This document shows positions 50,563-60,732 of a stretch of DNA of 64,000 bases, piece by piece (positions within the stretch are counted from its first letter, which is position 1; each line of letters starts with the position of its first letter). The stretch spans positions 2,170,001 to 2,234,000 of the forward strand of contig JABTUL010000001.1 of assembly GCA_015075425.1 (NCBI GenBank). The letters are read 5' to 3'. The notes under the pieces were generated by a model. That model did not search any database, was not told where the DNA came from, and saw only the letters and a program-made list of their open reading frames with translations. This stretch comes from Spirochaetales bacterium. Its GTDB lineage: Bacteria; Spirochaetota; Leptospiria; Leptospirales; Leptonemataceae. Both the position numbers and the translations under genes were made by a program.

Positions 50563-52800
50563 CTAGGGCTGGCAGGGCAGATAAAACAGATACTCTACAC
50601 CCTCTCCTTCCCTATTACTTACTTGCATCAGCCCTTCCAGTGCTTCCACGCGCATGCGCATGATTTTCAGGCCGATTCCGGTGGAATCAGAAGTGGGTAG
50701 CGGCAGGGGGAGTCCATCGTTCCTGATTTGCAGCATGGCATGCTTTCCGCTCCGTATCAGCTGAATTTCGACTGTCCTGGATTGACCATGCCTGATGCTG
50801 TTGGTTATCGCTTCTCTTACTATGTGCAATAGATGGGTCCAGGCGTCTGCCTGCTGGATCCTTATGGTCTGGTCCACTTTCAGACTGCAATTTATTCGGA
50901 AATGCTCCTGCACCTCTTCCATACTCAGCTGAACGGCAGAAATGAAGCCATTCAGGTCCGCCGGTTGAGCAAGCATGCGACGTGAAAAATCACGGACCTG
51001 ACCAATTGCCTGCTTGATCATCTGTGTGCATACAGCCAGGGTGGCATCAGCCGGGCCGGATCTCCATTCTGGATGGGACTGGATGGAACCCAGCAGAAGG
51101 AGCAATCCGCTAAGCTGGCCGCCAATCAGATCATGCAGGTCGCGGCCAAATTTTTTGATCTCTATTTCACAAAGTTCCAGAAATTCCCTCTGTCTTTCCC
51201 GAGCCACCGATTGAGTAATATCATCAAAAAGAACACCCACCCTGGTGGACGTCATGCGAAAGGCCTGTAGATTGAATATTCTACGCTCGCCATCGGTATG
51301 AACGGCAAACTCACTCTGTTGACCCGTCCGTGACCGCAGGGCGAATTTGGCCATCAAAGACAGTTGCTGCTTTAGTGCAGAAGTTGCAGGATTAGCCCCA
51401 TGCAGGGGCTGCGGCAACGCCAGACCGAGGCCTAAAGTTTGACTGGCCAGGCGATTGCTCTCCACTACCATTACCTCTTCCCGACCATTGAATTCCAGAA
51501 CAACCAACGCTGCTGGCAGGGCCATGATGATTTCATGCACTTCAGCGGAGAGTTTGCTGACTTGATCGGCCAGACTCACCCGATGGCGTGCCAGTTGCAG
51601 ATCCATTTCCTTCTGCGATGTAATATCCCGGATAATGACAGCGATACGACAGGCTTTCTCCGAATCGTTTGCTATTGGACAGATGTGGATTCTGAGCCAG
51701 CGACCGGATAGCTGCTCGGTCATTTGAAAGGATTGTCCACTCTTGAAAGCCTCTTCCAGTAAGGGCTTCAAGAAGTTCGCTACATCGGGCTCAATGCCAG
51801 AGCTGTAAGTCCTACCGATCAGTAATTCTCGTGGCAGGTCCATTTTTTTGCATATGGATATACTGGCATTCAGGATGCGTAAGTTACTATCTACCAGCAG
51901 ACTCTCGTCTCCCGTAGAGTCCAGAAGCGCGGTGGTATCTGCCAGGCTCTGCTGCAGGCGTTCGGTCTTTATTTTTATTAGATTTTCTAGATCATCATAA
52001 TACCCCTGTAGTTCCCGTTCCAATTCCTTCTTGTGTTCGATATCCTGCACCAGGCCAATGACAAAAGCGGGCTCCGCGTTCTGACCCAGAATCAATGAGG
52101 CCGTGAGGCGGGTCCAGATAGACCGGCCATCTGCTCCAATGTATCGCTTCTCCGTCTGGAAATGGCCGCTTTGGCGGCGCAGTAGATCGTCAAAAAGCTG
52201 GATATCGGCTGCCAGATCATCAGGATGTGTGATGTCTCTGAAGTTAAGGTTTTGCAATTCGGGCAGGGTATAGCCCAGCATTTGCTGGAAAGCTTGATTG
52301 GCATCCAGTATGCCGCCTCTCAGGTCAGCAACCACGATACCTACGGCTGCATTCTGGAAGATGGCCTGAAAATGAGCCCGGCTTTCCGCAAGTTCCAGAG
52401 CGGTACGCGTTTGTTCTGTAACATCCACCAGGGAAAGGAGAAGGCCAAGGGCCTGACCATCTGCTTCATGGACGGCGGACAACCGCCAGTCCCAGTAGGT
52501 GATGCCCCACTCTGGATGGTCCGGAAAAATAAAGGGTTTGGCCTTGAATTCGATCGGCTTCCCGGTGTCGCGTACCTTACGGAAGAGGGCCTCATTTTCT
52601 GGATGCGGGTAGAAGTCGAAATGATTTTTACCCAGTAATTCTTCCGGTCGCCGGCCACAGGCCGCCGCATAGGAAGCATTGACCGCGAGAAAATGGAAAT
52701 CATTGTCGAGCAGGACCAGACAGGTGTGGGCCCTGTCGATCAGAGTCTGTAGCAGCAGGTGCTCGCGCTCGACTGCGCCTCTCCGGCTCCTATCTTCCAT
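50563..52800 (-). CDS. PAS-domain histidine kinase (HisKA_3, NarX-like)
   Basis: 745 cytoplasmic residues, no membrane segments. Four PAS-like domains in a row (near 15-125, 140-265, 290-400, 420-530) with PAC-type VTEQTRTALELAE linkers, then a HisKA_3 dimerisation domain with the phosphoacceptor His556 (GRDLHDLIGGQLSGL) and an HATPase domain (ITNSIRHGQSRTVEIQ, GIGLKIMRMRVEALEGL). It senses a soluble signal, perhaps redox or a small ligand, and should phosphorylate the NarL-type regulator next to it. Lies 60 bases downstream of cheX, same strand, so may ride on the chemotaxis transcript. Confidence 0.88.
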   Translation of the reverse strand: MEDRSRRGAVEREHLLLQTLIDRAHTCLVLLDNDFHFLAVNASYAAACGRRPEELLGKNHFDFYPHPENEALFRKVRDTGKPIEFKAKPFIFPDHPEWGITYWDWRLSAVHEADGQALGLLLSLVDVTEQTRTALELAESRAHFQAIFQNAAVGIVVADLRGGILDANQAFQQMLGYTLPELQNLNFRDITHPDDLAADIQLFDDLLRRQSGHFQTEKRYIGADGRSIWTRLTASLILGQNAEPAFVIGLVQDIEHKKELERELQGYYDDLENLIKIKTERLQQSLADTTALLDSTGDESLLVDSNLRILNASISICKKMDLPRELLIGRTYSSGIEPDVANFLKPLLEEAFKSGQSFQMTEQLSGRWLRIHICPIANDSEKACRIAVIIRDITSQKEMDLQLARHRVSLADQVSKLSAEVHEIIMALPAALVVLEFNGREEVMVVESNRLASQTLGLGLALPQPLHGANPATSALKQQLSLMAKFALRSRTGQQSEFAVHTDGERRIFNLQAFRMTSTRVGVLFDDITQSVARERQREFLELCEIEIKKFGRDLHDLIGGQLSGLLLLLGSIQSHPEWRSGPADATLAVCTQMIKQAIGQVRDFSRRMLAQPADLNGFISAVQLSMEEVQEHFRINCSLKVDQTIRIQQADAWTHLLHIVREAITNSIRHGQSRTVEIQLIRSGKHAMLQIRNDGLPLPLPTSDSTGIGLKIMRMRVEALEGLMQVSNREGEGVEYLFYLPCQP

Positions 52801-52860
52801 GCCGTTGCGCCATATAACAGGGGCCAGTGGGAAGTAAAAAAAGGAAAAATAATCCCGGCA

Positions 52861-53370
52861 TCAGCTGCCGGGAAGATCGATAAGCAGCGCTATTTCTACG
52901 GCACCGGCCGTGTGGCGAAAGGCAAAGGTTTGGACGGCATCGGCCAGATCATGAGGTTGCAGACGACGACCGAGTGGACGCACAGAGCCCAGATTGACAT
53001 CGATACCCATTTCGTCCATGGCCACGATGATAGCCCCTGCTAAGGTATTCAGGGTTTCCCAGAGTATATGAACACTATCAAAAGTATTGCTTTCTTGGGG
53101 CAAGCCTGCCAGCATCTGCTTGCCCAGTTGGTCCAGAAGCTCCGGGGCAAATGAGGCGTAAATGTGACCATCCACAATGCCCTCGAAGGCTACGCAGCTC
53201 TGGCGAAATCGTCGCGGGAAGGCCACTTCTGTGGAATCCTCCAGTACACTGCCCAGCAGCTTTTCCAGGACATTACGACTGGCATTGATGATATTCATCC
53301 GGAATTGGGCGGAATGGACCGTCTCCCGGACACGATTCATGGCATCCCTGCGTCGGTCCAGGGTTGTCAT
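52861..53370 (-). CDS. cheX: CheX-like chemotaxis phosphatase
   Basis: 169 residues of the CheC/CheX fold. The CheX active motif E-x-x-N is visible in LWETLNTLAGAIIVAMDEM. CheX removes phosphate from CheY, ending the signal. It is the last of the chemotaxis run and overlaps cheY by ATGA, so it is made with its substrate. The second, N-terminal half lacks the paired motif of CheC, as expected of CheX. Confidence 0.7.
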   Translation of the reverse strand: MTTLDRRRDAMNRVRETVHSAQFRMNIINASRNVLEKLLGSVLEDSTEVAFPRRFRQSCVAFEGIVDGHIYASFAPELLDQLGKQMLAGLPQESNTFDSVHILWETLNTLAGAIIVAMDEMGIDVNLGSVRPLGRRLQPHDLADAVQTFAFRHTAGAVEIALLIDLPGS

Positions 53371-53729
53371 ACAGTTGCCATCACTTCCAGCACACGACTG
53401 GCATCAAAAGGCTTAACGATGAAGTGTTTGGCTCCATTCTTCAGGCACTCTTTAATGATGCTTTCCTTTCCAATAGCACTAACCATAACCACGCGAGCGG
53501 CAGGATTGGCCTCCATGATCAATTCCAGAACGCGTGTCCCGGCCATGGTGGGCATGGTAATATCCAGGGTAACCAGATCAATGTCCTGCATGTGTTCCTG
53601 ATAAGTCTTCACTGCTTCAAGCCCGGAACTCGCTGTCCGCACCACCTCATGTCCAGCCTCCTCGAAGATATGTTTCAATTGCCTGGTGGTGATGGGCGAA
53701 TCATCAACAATCATTATCTTTTTTTTCAT
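53367..53729 (-). CDS. cheY: chemotaxis response regulator CheY
   Basis: 120-residue single-domain receiver. Phosphoacceptor Asp56 (LVTLDITMP), acidic pair Asp9/Asp10 (IVDDSP), Ser in MVSAIG, Lys in FIVKPFD. Such a receiver binds the flagellar switch when phosphorylated by the CheA kinase. It starts after cheB by 20 bases and overlaps the CheX-type phosphatase gene by ATGA. Confidence 0.9.
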   Translation of the reverse strand: MKKKIMIVDDSPITTRQLKHIFEEAGHEVVRTASSGLEAVKTYQEHMQDIDLVTLDITMPTMAGTRVLELIMEANPAARVVMVSAIGKESIIKECLKNGAKHFIVKPFDASRVLEVMATV

Positions 53730-53748
53730 AGTAAATTCTCCTTTGTAT

Positions 53749-54813
53749 TCATGAATGGGCTATGATTTCCGGTACAATAGCAGCGAGCGGCAGCACCTTG
53801 CAGGCAGCTCCCAGTTCTATAGCCTCCCGCGGCATACCAAAAACAACGGACGTTGCTTCATCCTGGGCTATGGTATGGATTCCGGCCTTCCTCATTTCCA
53901 GAAGTCCGCGGGCTCCATCATCTCCCATCCCGGTCAGGAGTATACCAATGGCATTGCTCCCGGCCTGCTGGGCTACGGAACGGAACAGGACATCTGCCGA
54001 AGGACGGTGCCGATTGACCAGTGGACCATCTACGATGCGGGCAAGATAGCGTGCTCCGCTGCGTTCCACCGTCAAATGGCTGTTTCCCGGAGCAATGTAA
54101 GCATGACCACGCAGCAGAGCATCCTGATCGGCGGCTTCGCTGACATTGACAGCGCACAGGGCATTGAGGCGATCCGCAAACATGCGGGTGAAGTGTTCGG
54201 GCATGTGCTGCACGATGACGATGGCCGGTGCGTCGGAGCGTAACTCCTGCAACAATTCAGAAATCGCCTGAGTGCCTCCGGTGGAAGCCGCTATGGCCAC
54301 GATTTTATCTGTAGTGGTCCGCAGAGCTGCTGCCTGAGGTGCCGGTAGAATGACGTCAGCACTATACTTTTTTTCAGGCAATAGCATGGGCCGCAATGTG
54401 GCCGGATTGACTCGCGACGCGGCTCGTATAGCATCGGCGATTTGTAATTGCAGTTCCAGGTAGCGTTCGCGGGTGCCGATTTGCGGTTTGGCGATGACGT
54501 CCACGGCTCCAGAATGCAGAGCCGCAAACAGAGTGTCCGATCCATCCTGTACCAGGCTGGAACAAATGATGACCGGTATGGGATTCTGCTGCATGATCCG
54601 CTGTAAAAAAGACAGCCCATCCATTCGCGGCATCTCCAGATCCAGAATCATGACATCCGGCAATTCCGATCGTAGCAGGCCGGCGGCGTGTATGGGATCA
54701 GAGGCCGTACCCATGAGATCCATATCTGTCTCTTCTGCAAGTATCTGCCGGAAGACCTGCCGTACGAGCGCCGAATCATCTACAACCATCACTTTGATTT
54801 TGCGGTCTTCCAT
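53749..54813 (-). CDS. cheB: protein-glutamate methylesterase CheB
   Basis: 354 residues: receiver (Asp in VMILDLEMPRMDG) and methylesterase domain with the catalytic triad visible as Ser near residue 174 (AASTGGT), His in VIVQHMPEHF and Asp in GMGDDGA. Removes methyl groups (and deamidates Gln) on receptors, with its activity raised by phosphorylation. Ends one base before cheD's start region; cheD precedes it by one base. Confidence 0.95.
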   Translation of the reverse strand: MEDRKIKVMVVDDSALVRQVFRQILAEETDMDLMGTASDPIHAAGLLRSELPDVMILDLEMPRMDGLSFLQRIMQQNPIPVIICSSLVQDGSDTLFAALHSGAVDVIAKPQIGTRERYLELQLQIADAIRAASRVNPATLRPMLLPEKKYSADVILPAPQAAALRTTTDKIVAIAASTGGTQAISELLQELRSDAPAIVIVQHMPEHFTRMFADRLNALCAVNVSEAADQDALLRGHAYIAPGNSHLTVERSGARYLARIVDGPLVNRHRPSADVLFRSVAQQAGSNAIGILLTGMGDDGARGLLEMRKAGIHTIAQDEATSVVFGMPREAIELGAACKVLPLAAIVPEIIAHS

Positions 54814-54814
54814 A

Positions 54815-55306
54815 CTACAGTAGCTGTCCCGGCATTACGTTCGGATGCGTACATTCTGTATGCCCGGTTGAGGGCACAAACCGTAGCTTGCGTGGCAAAA
54901 CCCCGCCAGTGTTGCTCTCGCGGGGAATCAGCCCATGCTGTTGCAGCCATTGGCGGGCTGCCCGCACATTTTCGCCAGCTACATCGTAGAAAGATTCCAG
55001 ACCCGCCGAAAGCACCCGACCACCTCCGAATAGTTTCGCCTCCAGTTCTGGAATTCTGCAGCCTGATCCATAAAGTGTTCGTAACAGATATTCAAGAGCC
55101 CGATCCAGGTAGCACATCAGGCGTTCCGGGTTCGACTCGCCACCTGCTGCTGGAAGCATGGCATGGCAGATTCCACCCATTTTTTTCCCTCTATCATGCA
55201 GAGTTACGGATACACAGGAGCCCAGAATGGTTTCCACCTGCAAATTCTGCTGACGGTAAACAGCGCACTGCCCCGGTAACAAAAATTGGATCTGAATATT
55301 CTTCAT
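54815..55306 (-). CDS. cheD: chemoreceptor deamidase CheD
   Basis: 163 residues. Catalytic Cys31 (LGSCVSVTLHD) and His48 (ICHAMLP) are in place; the Thr/Gly region (AKLFGGGRVL) follows. CheD deamidates Gln to Glu on receptors and can act with CheC-type phosphatases. Four-base overlap with cheR (55303-55306), one base before cheB. Confidence 0.93.
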   Translation of the reverse strand: MKNIQIQFLLPGQCAVYRQQNLQVETILGSCVSVTLHDRGKKMGGICHAMLPAAGGESNPERLMCYLDRALEYLLRTLYGSGCRIPELEAKLFGGGRVLSAGLESFYDVAGENVRAARQWLQQHGLIPRESNTGGVLPRKLRFVPSTGHTECTHPNVMPGQLL

Positions 55307-56136
55307 ACTTTGCGATATATTCCCGGTCCGGTGATTTTGAGGGCAACGTCTATGGACAAGAGCGATTCAGAGTTGCCGATGATCAGATAGCCGCCGCGCA
55401 CCAGGCGCCCACTGAGTCGTTCTACAATATTTTTACGGTTCTGATGATCAAAATATATAAGGACATTTCTACAGAAAATAAAGTGAAAATTCCTGTCAGG
55501 ATATTGTTGATGTTCCATAAGATTTATCCTACAGAAATGCACACGCGAACGAATCTCAGGCGCTACGCGAAATGATTTCTGATTGTTGTCGCGCGGAAAT
55601 AAAAGGCAAGGTTTGTGGTACATTTCCGGTATCTGCTCCAGAAGTTCCGCGCGATACACTGCCTTCAGTGCATGCTCCAGCATACCAGTGGAAATATCAC
55701 TGGCAAGTATAGATACTGGCACCTCCGGTAAGGCCAGAGCCAACTGCATAGACAGCGAGTAGGGCTCTTCGCCGCTGGCGCAGGCAGCGCTCCAGAGGGA
55801 TAGTTCACTCTTGATGAGGGGTAGCATATCCGGCAGTAAGGCCTGCTCCAGCGTTTGAAAGGTCGCTCTTTCCCGGAAGAATTCGGTTTTATTGGTAGTG
55901 ATGGCATCGATCAGGATAACTGTTTCATCCCCATCTTCCTTCTGGAAAAAATAATCGCAGTAGTCATCATAACTGTTCAGGCCAAGCTCTTTCAGGCGCC
56001 GGGAGAGACGATTCATAAGCAGCATACGCTTGTCTGCTGGCATTTTGATGCCGCAGTGGTCCTCAATGAATCGACTCAACCGTTCCTGATTGAAACTGGA
56101 AAAATCTGTTCCTGGTCTTTGCAGCAACAAGGTCAT
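55303..56136 (-). CDS. cheR: chemotaxis methyltransferase CheR
   Basis: 277 residues: N-terminal helical domain ([20 protein letters not shown]) and SAM-dependent domain ([62 protein letters not shown]). Methylates Glu on receptors. ATG at 56136 overlaps the receptor's stop by four bases. The receptor before it lacks a CheR-docking pentapeptide, so CheR must bind directly. Confidence 0.95.
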   Translation of the reverse strand: MTLLLQRPGTDFSSFNQERLSRFIEDHCGIKMPADKRMLLMNRLSRRLKELGLNSYDDYCDYFFQKEDGDETVILIDAITTNKTEFFRERATFQTLEQALLPDMLPLIKSELSLWSAACASGEEPYSLSMQLALALPEVPVSILASDISTGMLEHALKAVYRAELLEQIPEMYHKPCLLFPRDNNQKSFRVAPEIRSRVHFCRINLMEHQQYPDRNFHFIFCRNVLIYFDHQNRKNIVERLSGRLVRGGYLIIGNSESLLSIDVALKITGPGIYRKV

Positions 56137-57710
56137 CCCAGTTTCTGAAACTCCGCATCCAGAGCATCCCCGGCATTGGACAGTTCGTAATCAAAGCCCT
56201 TCTCTGACCTGCCATTGCCTTTGCCATTGGTGCTGGCCGTGCGAGTGGTGGAAGTGGTCTTCAGCGTAGTAACGGAAGAGCCCGCCTTGCTTGCGGGCGC
56301 ATGGTGGCTAAAATGCTTCAGGTTTGAAGTGTCTTCCTTTTCTTTACCGTACATGATTACCTCCACTATCCGGCGCAGTTCCTGAGCCTGAGAAGCAAGC
56401 TCTTCTGATGTGGAAGCGAGTTCTTCAGCAGCAGAGGCATTCTCCTGGATGACCGAGCCGAACTGCTCCACGGCTTTGTAGACCTGGCCGGCCCCTGTAT
56501 TCTGTTCCATGCTGGCAGCATTGATTTCAGAAACGAGGCCGGCCGTTCTTTCAATGTCCGGGACCAGCTTGAGAATCAGCTCCCCGGCTCGCCTGGCCGT
56601 ATCCACGCTGCCCTGTGAGAGTTCACTAATTTCTGCGGCTGCGATTTTGCTGCGTTCGGCCAGTTTCTGGACCTCCGAGGCTACGACGGCAAAGCCTTTG
56701 CCCTGGTTACCGGCACGAGCGGCCTCAATGGAGGCATTGAGCGCGAGCAAGCTGGTCTGCCCGGCAATTTCCTGCACTATGCCAATTTTTTCGGCAATCA
56801 GATTCATTGCTTCTACGGTGCGCTTGACCTCTTCTCCACTTTTTCGAGCGTCCTGGGAAACCTGCTGGGCAATTTTTTCTGTCTGTCCGGCATTTTCCGT
56901 ATTCTGTTTGATGGTAGAAGTCATCTCTTCCAGCGTGGAAGAGATCTCCTCAATGGAGGCCGCTTGCTCGGATGCACCCTGGGAAATCTGCTGCGAAGAT
57001 GAGCTCAATTGTTCGCTGCCGGCAGCCACGCCGGCGACGGTACTCAGCGCACTTTGCATCGCCTGGCGGATGTTACGGATAATGAGAACAGCCAGGCCGG
57101 CAGCCAGCACGAGTCCTACCAGTGCCAGAATCAGTGACAGGGTCAGCAGCCGCGAGAAGAGCGCATCACTGGATGTCCTGTCGTCATCCAGAAACTTATC
57201 CTGAGTGGCCAGGATCTCACGCAATACGCCCTGTGCATTGTCGATTTTTTCGCGGCCGGCTGTGGCGCTGAGCGCGCGGGCCCGGGTACTGGATTCAGCT
57301 GTATTGATCAGGGAAAGCTGGATGATCTGTTCCTGGATTTTTTTGAATTCTACCCAGTCTGATCGAAATTTCTTGAGCCTGGCTTTACTCTCGGCAAGGA
57401 TCAGGAGACTATCCAGCTCATCCAGGATTTTTGGCAATTCCTCTTCTGACTTCTGGATTTCGCTTATATAGCGCCGCATTTCCGCTGCATCGGTTTCCAG
57501 AATGAGGTTCTTCTCCGCACGATGAATCTCTAACGTCATAAGCTGGATCCGGGCCGCCAGTCTGATTCTGGGTGCCGTAGAATCGGTGATATTATTGAGC
57601 ATTCCATTGAGTTCGTTCAGACCCCACAGCCCGGCTGCGGCAATAGTCAGCATGAGCAAAATCATGGTTGCAAAAGCTCCAATCAAACGACCGGCAATTC
57701 CTAATTTCAT
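56133..57710 (-). CDS. methyl-accepting chemotaxis protein
   Basis: 525 residues: membrane segment 1 (near 11-31), a helical periplasmic sensor of about 155 residues (4HB-type), membrane segment 2 ([20 protein letters not shown]), a short HAMP-like region, and the signalling hairpin with tip sequence [20 protein letters not shown] and flanking methylation helices ([19 protein letters not shown]). C-terminus DAEFQKLG without a pentapeptide. Ligand unknown. It lies between the split kinase and cheR. Confidence 0.93.
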   Translation of the reverse strand: MKLGIAGRLIGAFATMILLMLTIAAAGLWGLNELNGMLNNITDSTAPRIRLAARIQLMTLEIHRAEKNLILETDAAEMRRYISEIQKSEEELPKILDELDSLLILAESKARLKKFRSDWVEFKKIQEQIIQLSLINTAESSTRARALSATAGREKIDNAQGVLREILATQDKFLDDDRTSSDALFSRLLTLSLILALVGLVLAAGLAVLIIRNIRQAMQSALSTVAGVAAGSEQLSSSSQQISQGASEQAASIEEISSTLEEMTSTIKQNTENAGQTEKIAQQVSQDARKSGEEVKRTVEAMNLIAEKIGIVQEIAGQTSLLALNASIEAARAGNQGKGFAVVASEVQKLAERSKIAAAEISELSQGSVDTARRAGELILKLVPDIERTAGLVSEINAASMEQNTGAGQVYKAVEQFGSVIQENASAAEELASTSEELASQAQELRRIVEVIMYGKEKEDTSNLKHFSHHAPASKAGSSVTTLKTTSTTRTASTNGKGNGRSEKGFDYELSNAGDALDAEFQKLG

Positions 57711-57759
57711 AAATCTCTCCTTATCATTTTGGTAAAATCCAATAATAAATAGTCTCTGC

Positions 57760-58614
57760 TCATAAATTCAGGGTGTTCCTCTGTAGAACGGCTCCAGGAT
57801 CCAGCAGAAAGACAATCTGGTCCTGCCAGCGGGCTGCTGCTTGAACACAGGCCCAGTCCAGACGGAGCATTTCACTGTCCGGCTTGAACAAAGCCTGGCC
57901 GGAAAAATCAGCCACGGTGCGCACGCCGCTAATCAGAAAAGCAACATACGTGCCTTGAAAAAAAAGAACTAAAACCAGAGGATCACTACCCTGATCTAGA
58001 CCCAGACGATCACGCAAATTCAGGACCGGGATGATCTTTCCCTGATGGTTTATGACGCCAGCGATGAAACTCTCTACCTGGGGCAGGGGGGTGATTGCCG
58101 GCCTTTCGATGATTTCGTGCCCCTCCTGGACACTGATGGCGGCCAGAGTCTGACCCACGTCAAAAATGATATAGGCATCCCTTCCCTCCTCTGCTTCCTG
58201 GATTATGTTTTCGGAGCGTGTTTGCACGGCGGCTGTCCCCTGCGTGCACGAGCGCAGGCGTTCCAGCAGATTCTGATCCACAGCTCCCTGCTGGCCATGG
58301 CCAAATTCATGAAGGTGCGAGCGCAGCCGGGCTGAAGCTTCCAGAATCAAATCGATGCAGCTTTCCGTGGCAGCAAATTCGCCGGAACGCACCCGGTCCA
58401 GTACGGATTCAATTTCATGGGATAGCAACTCAACAGAGCCAGCGCCCACCACGCCGGAGTCGCCTTTCAGGCTATGGTAGTGGCGGAAGAGTTCGTTGAT
58501 GGTTTCTTCATCGCCGGGATTTCTTTCGAGCAACAGAAAAAGCCCCTCGGCAGCTCCCAGATGCTCTTCTGCCAGAGTCAGGAATTCATTCAGGTGATCA
58601 TGCATTTCTGTCAT
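57760..58614 (-). CDS. Hpt-CheW fusion (phosphotransfer half of a split CheA)
   Basis: 284 residues: an Hpt domain (1-110) with phosphoacceptor His47 in [15 protein letters not shown], a linker, then a CheW-like domain from about 145 ([53 protein letters not shown]). It lacks dimerisation and ATPase domains. The preceding gene, which it overlaps by ATGA, has exactly those. The layout parallels CheA3 of Rhodobacter (P1 and P5) beside CheA4. The CheW-like part would let it join the receptor array. Confidence 0.9.
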   Translation of the reverse strand: MTEMHDHLNEFLTLAEEHLGAAEGLFLLLERNPGDEETINELFRHYHSLKGDSGVVGAGSVELLSHEIESVLDRVRSGEFAATESCIDLILEASARLRSHLHEFGHGQQGAVDQNLLERLRSCTQGTAAVQTRSENIIQEAEEGRDAYIIFDVGQTLAAISVQEGHEIIERPAITPLPQVESFIAGVINHQGKIIPVLNLRDRLGLDQGSDPLVLVLFFQGTYVAFLISGVRTVADFSGQALFKPDSEMLRLDWACVQAAARWQDQIVFLLDPGAVLQRNTLNL

Positions 58615-60179
58615 ACAGCTTCTCTTTGCTCCCGCTGCCGGTGCATTTGCTTCAGGGAGCTTTTCACATCGATGATCAAAGCCACCCGACCATCGCCCAG
58701 GATGGTTCCGCCGCTGATCCCGGCCACCGACCCGAGGTAAGTTCCGAGTGATTTGATTACGATTTCCTGCTGACCCAGTACCTGTTCGGCGATGATACCG
58801 GAGCGGCCATCCTGTAGTGCAGTTTCGATGAGAAAAAGTTCGGATGGCAATTCTTTCTCGGGCCTGCCAAAGAGGCCAGCAATCGGGTAAGCCGGTATAG
58901 AATACGAGACCAGATTGACCAGGAGAGACTGACCTACGGTCTGGATGTCGGTCTTATGGATACGCGAAACCTTGCCAATGGACAGTAGTGGCAGTGCAAA
59001 AACCTGATCCTGATCTTTGACCAGCAGGGCATCGACGATGGAAAGCGTGAGTGGGATCTTAAGCGTGATGCGCGTACCCTGCCCAACCTGAGATTCGACC
59101 TGGACGCTGCCGCCAATTTTTTCGACATTGCTTTTGACCACGTCCATGCCCACGCCCCGGCCGGAAATGTCAGTGATGCTTCTTGCCGTAGAAAATCCGG
59201 GACGAAATATCAGATCCAGAATTTCCTGTTCACCGGCATTGATCTGGTCCTTCTGAAGCAGTCCGCGCTCCAGGGCGCGGACCTTGATGGTTTCCAGGTC
59301 CAGCCCCCGGCCATCGTCCTCCACGATGACTTTGATGCTATCGTCTTCGTAGAAGGCTTCGACCAGGATATGGCCTTCAACCGATTTTCCCACCCTCAGG
59401 CGTTCGCCTGCAGATTCCAGGCCGTGGTCAATGGCATTGCGGATGAGATGGGTCAGGGGATCGGTCAGGGCTTCCAGAATGACCTTGTCCAGTTCTGTTT
59501 CTCCTCCTGAGAGCAGCAGGCGCACCTGCTTTTCTTGCTTGCGTGCCAGCTCACGGACCATGGCCGGAAGCCGGGCCAGGGTCAGTTCCAGCGGAACCAT
59601 GCGGATACTCAGTGAAAGATCACGGAGCTGCCGTATGACCAGGTCCAGCTGGTTGGAGGCCAGATCCAGGCCGACGGCCAGACTGTTATCGAGTTCCGCG
59701 CGGTGCAGCCTGTGCGAAAGGGTGTCCACCTGACTTTTGCTGATGATGAGTTCACCCACCAGGTCTACCAGTTGTTCGATCTTATCGAGTCCAATGCGAA
59801 TATGGCTGCTTTTTCCGTTACGATGCTGTCCCATTTTCCTGTTTTGCCGTTCCTGCACTCCTTCTGATTTTGCAGGTTGTGCAGAAAGTTCCTCGGCCAG
59901 GGGTGCTGGATGGACCGTCCAGTTAGCCAGACCGTTGACCGGTACCAGCCATTGCGCGACAACATCATTGATTCGGACTCCGGCAGTCCCGGCCTCAGGC
60001 GTGAAAGAAAAAGTGAGCTCATAGCGGTGAGCAGCCTGTGCCGTGCCGGAAAATGGGTCGGGCTTGATGGCAAGCGCCTGATCGCTCGTCGCTGTGGAGA
60101 AAATCTGGTAGAGCTGAACGCCTACGACATCCGGGAAGACCAGATCTTTTTCGAGGTCAACTTCAACCTGCCAGCGCAT
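58611..60179 (-). CDS. cheA: CheA kinase core without Hpt domain
   Basis: 522 residues. The first 95 residues (WQVEVDLEKDLVFPDVVGVQ) look like the P2-type region. Then P3 dimerisation (GLDKIEQLVDLVGELIISKS), P4 ATPase (N-box LTHLIRNAIDHGLE, G1 VEDDGRGLD, F-box IFRPGFSTARSITDISGRG, G2 GVGMDVVKSNVEKIGG) and a C-terminal CheW-like domain. No HxxKG Hpt motif exists anywhere in it, so it must phosphorylate a separate Hpt protein, presumably the next gene. Start overlaps cheW by 17 bases. Confidence 0.92.
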   Translation of the reverse strand: MRWQVEVDLEKDLVFPDVVGVQLYQIFSTATSDQALAIKPDPFSGTAQAAHRYELTFSFTPEAGTAGVRINDVVAQWLVPVNGLANWTVHPAPLAEELSAQPAKSEGVQERQNRKMGQHRNGKSSHIRIGLDKIEQLVDLVGELIISKSQVDTLSHRLHRAELDNSLAVGLDLASNQLDLVIRQLRDLSLSIRMVPLELTLARLPAMVRELARKQEKQVRLLLSGGETELDKVILEALTDPLTHLIRNAIDHGLESAGERLRVGKSVEGHILVEAFYEDDSIKVIVEDDGRGLDLETIKVRALERGLLQKDQINAGEQEILDLIFRPGFSTARSITDISGRGVGMDVVKSNVEKIGGSVQVESQVGQGTRITLKIPLTLSIVDALLVKDQDQVFALPLLSIGKVSRIHKTDIQTVGQSLLVNLVSYSIPAYPIAGLFGRPEKELPSELFLIETALQDGRSGIIAEQVLGQQEIVIKSLGTYLGSVAGISGGTILGDGRVALIIDVKSSLKQMHRQREQREAV

Positions 60180-60732
60180 GCTCTTCCTCCTGACTCCTTA
60201 GAATTTGCTGGATGCTGGCTGCTTCGTGGGCCGAAATCAGGGCCTGAAAATCAAGCACGACGAATGCCATGTCTCCCTGATTGATGATTGAGCGAATGGT
60301 ACGTCCGGAATCATGCCGGGAAAGTTGCCCCCGCTCTTCCAGCTCTTCGCGGGAGACATTGATGACACTGGAAACGGCGTCCACCAGCAGGCCCAGGAGC
60401 GTACCATGCAGTGCAGCAATGAGTATATGTGCACCCTGGCCGGAGCTGCGTTGAAAACCGAGTTTGCGGCGAATGTCGACGACGGGAATGATGTCCTCAC
60501 GGTGTTTCATCATGCCTTCAAGGAGGCTGGAGCGTCCAGGAATAGGCACGATGGTGCCCGTCAGAACGACCTCATTGATGCGTTCCACAGGTAGTGCAAA
60601 CAGGCTACCCTCAACGGTAAAAGTTACGAGCGTGGCCTGATCGACATCGATCTCTTCCTGCATTATTTCAGCGTCGGATCCGCTCAGGAAGCGCTCAAGG
60701 CGCAGAATAAAGCCATTCGATTTATGATCCAT
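60163..60732 (-). CDS. cheW: coupling protein CheW
   Basis: 189 residues, one CheW domain (TLVTFTVEGSLFALPVERIN, VVLTGTIVPIPG, MKHREDIIPVVDIRRKLGF, LGLLVDAVSSVINVS) with a short N-terminal extension of about 45 residues. Links receptors to the kinase. ATG at 60732 has GGGGGAG just upstream; first gene of the nine-gene operon, in front of cheA. Confidence 0.9.
   Translation of the reverse strand: MDHKSNGFILRLERFLSGSDAEIMQEEIDVDQATLVTFTVEGSLFALPVERINEVVLTGTIVPIPGRSSLLEGMMKHREDIIPVVDIRRKLGFQRSSGQGAHILIAALHGTLLGLLVDAVSSVINVSREELEERGQLSRHDSGRTIRSIINQGDMAFVVLDFQALISAHEAASIQQILRSQEEEHALAG

Noticed and set aside
54688-55575. 295-residue plus-strand open frame across cheB, cheD and cheR
   Set aside because: Antisense to three genes with intact catalytic motifs; no likeness to known proteins.
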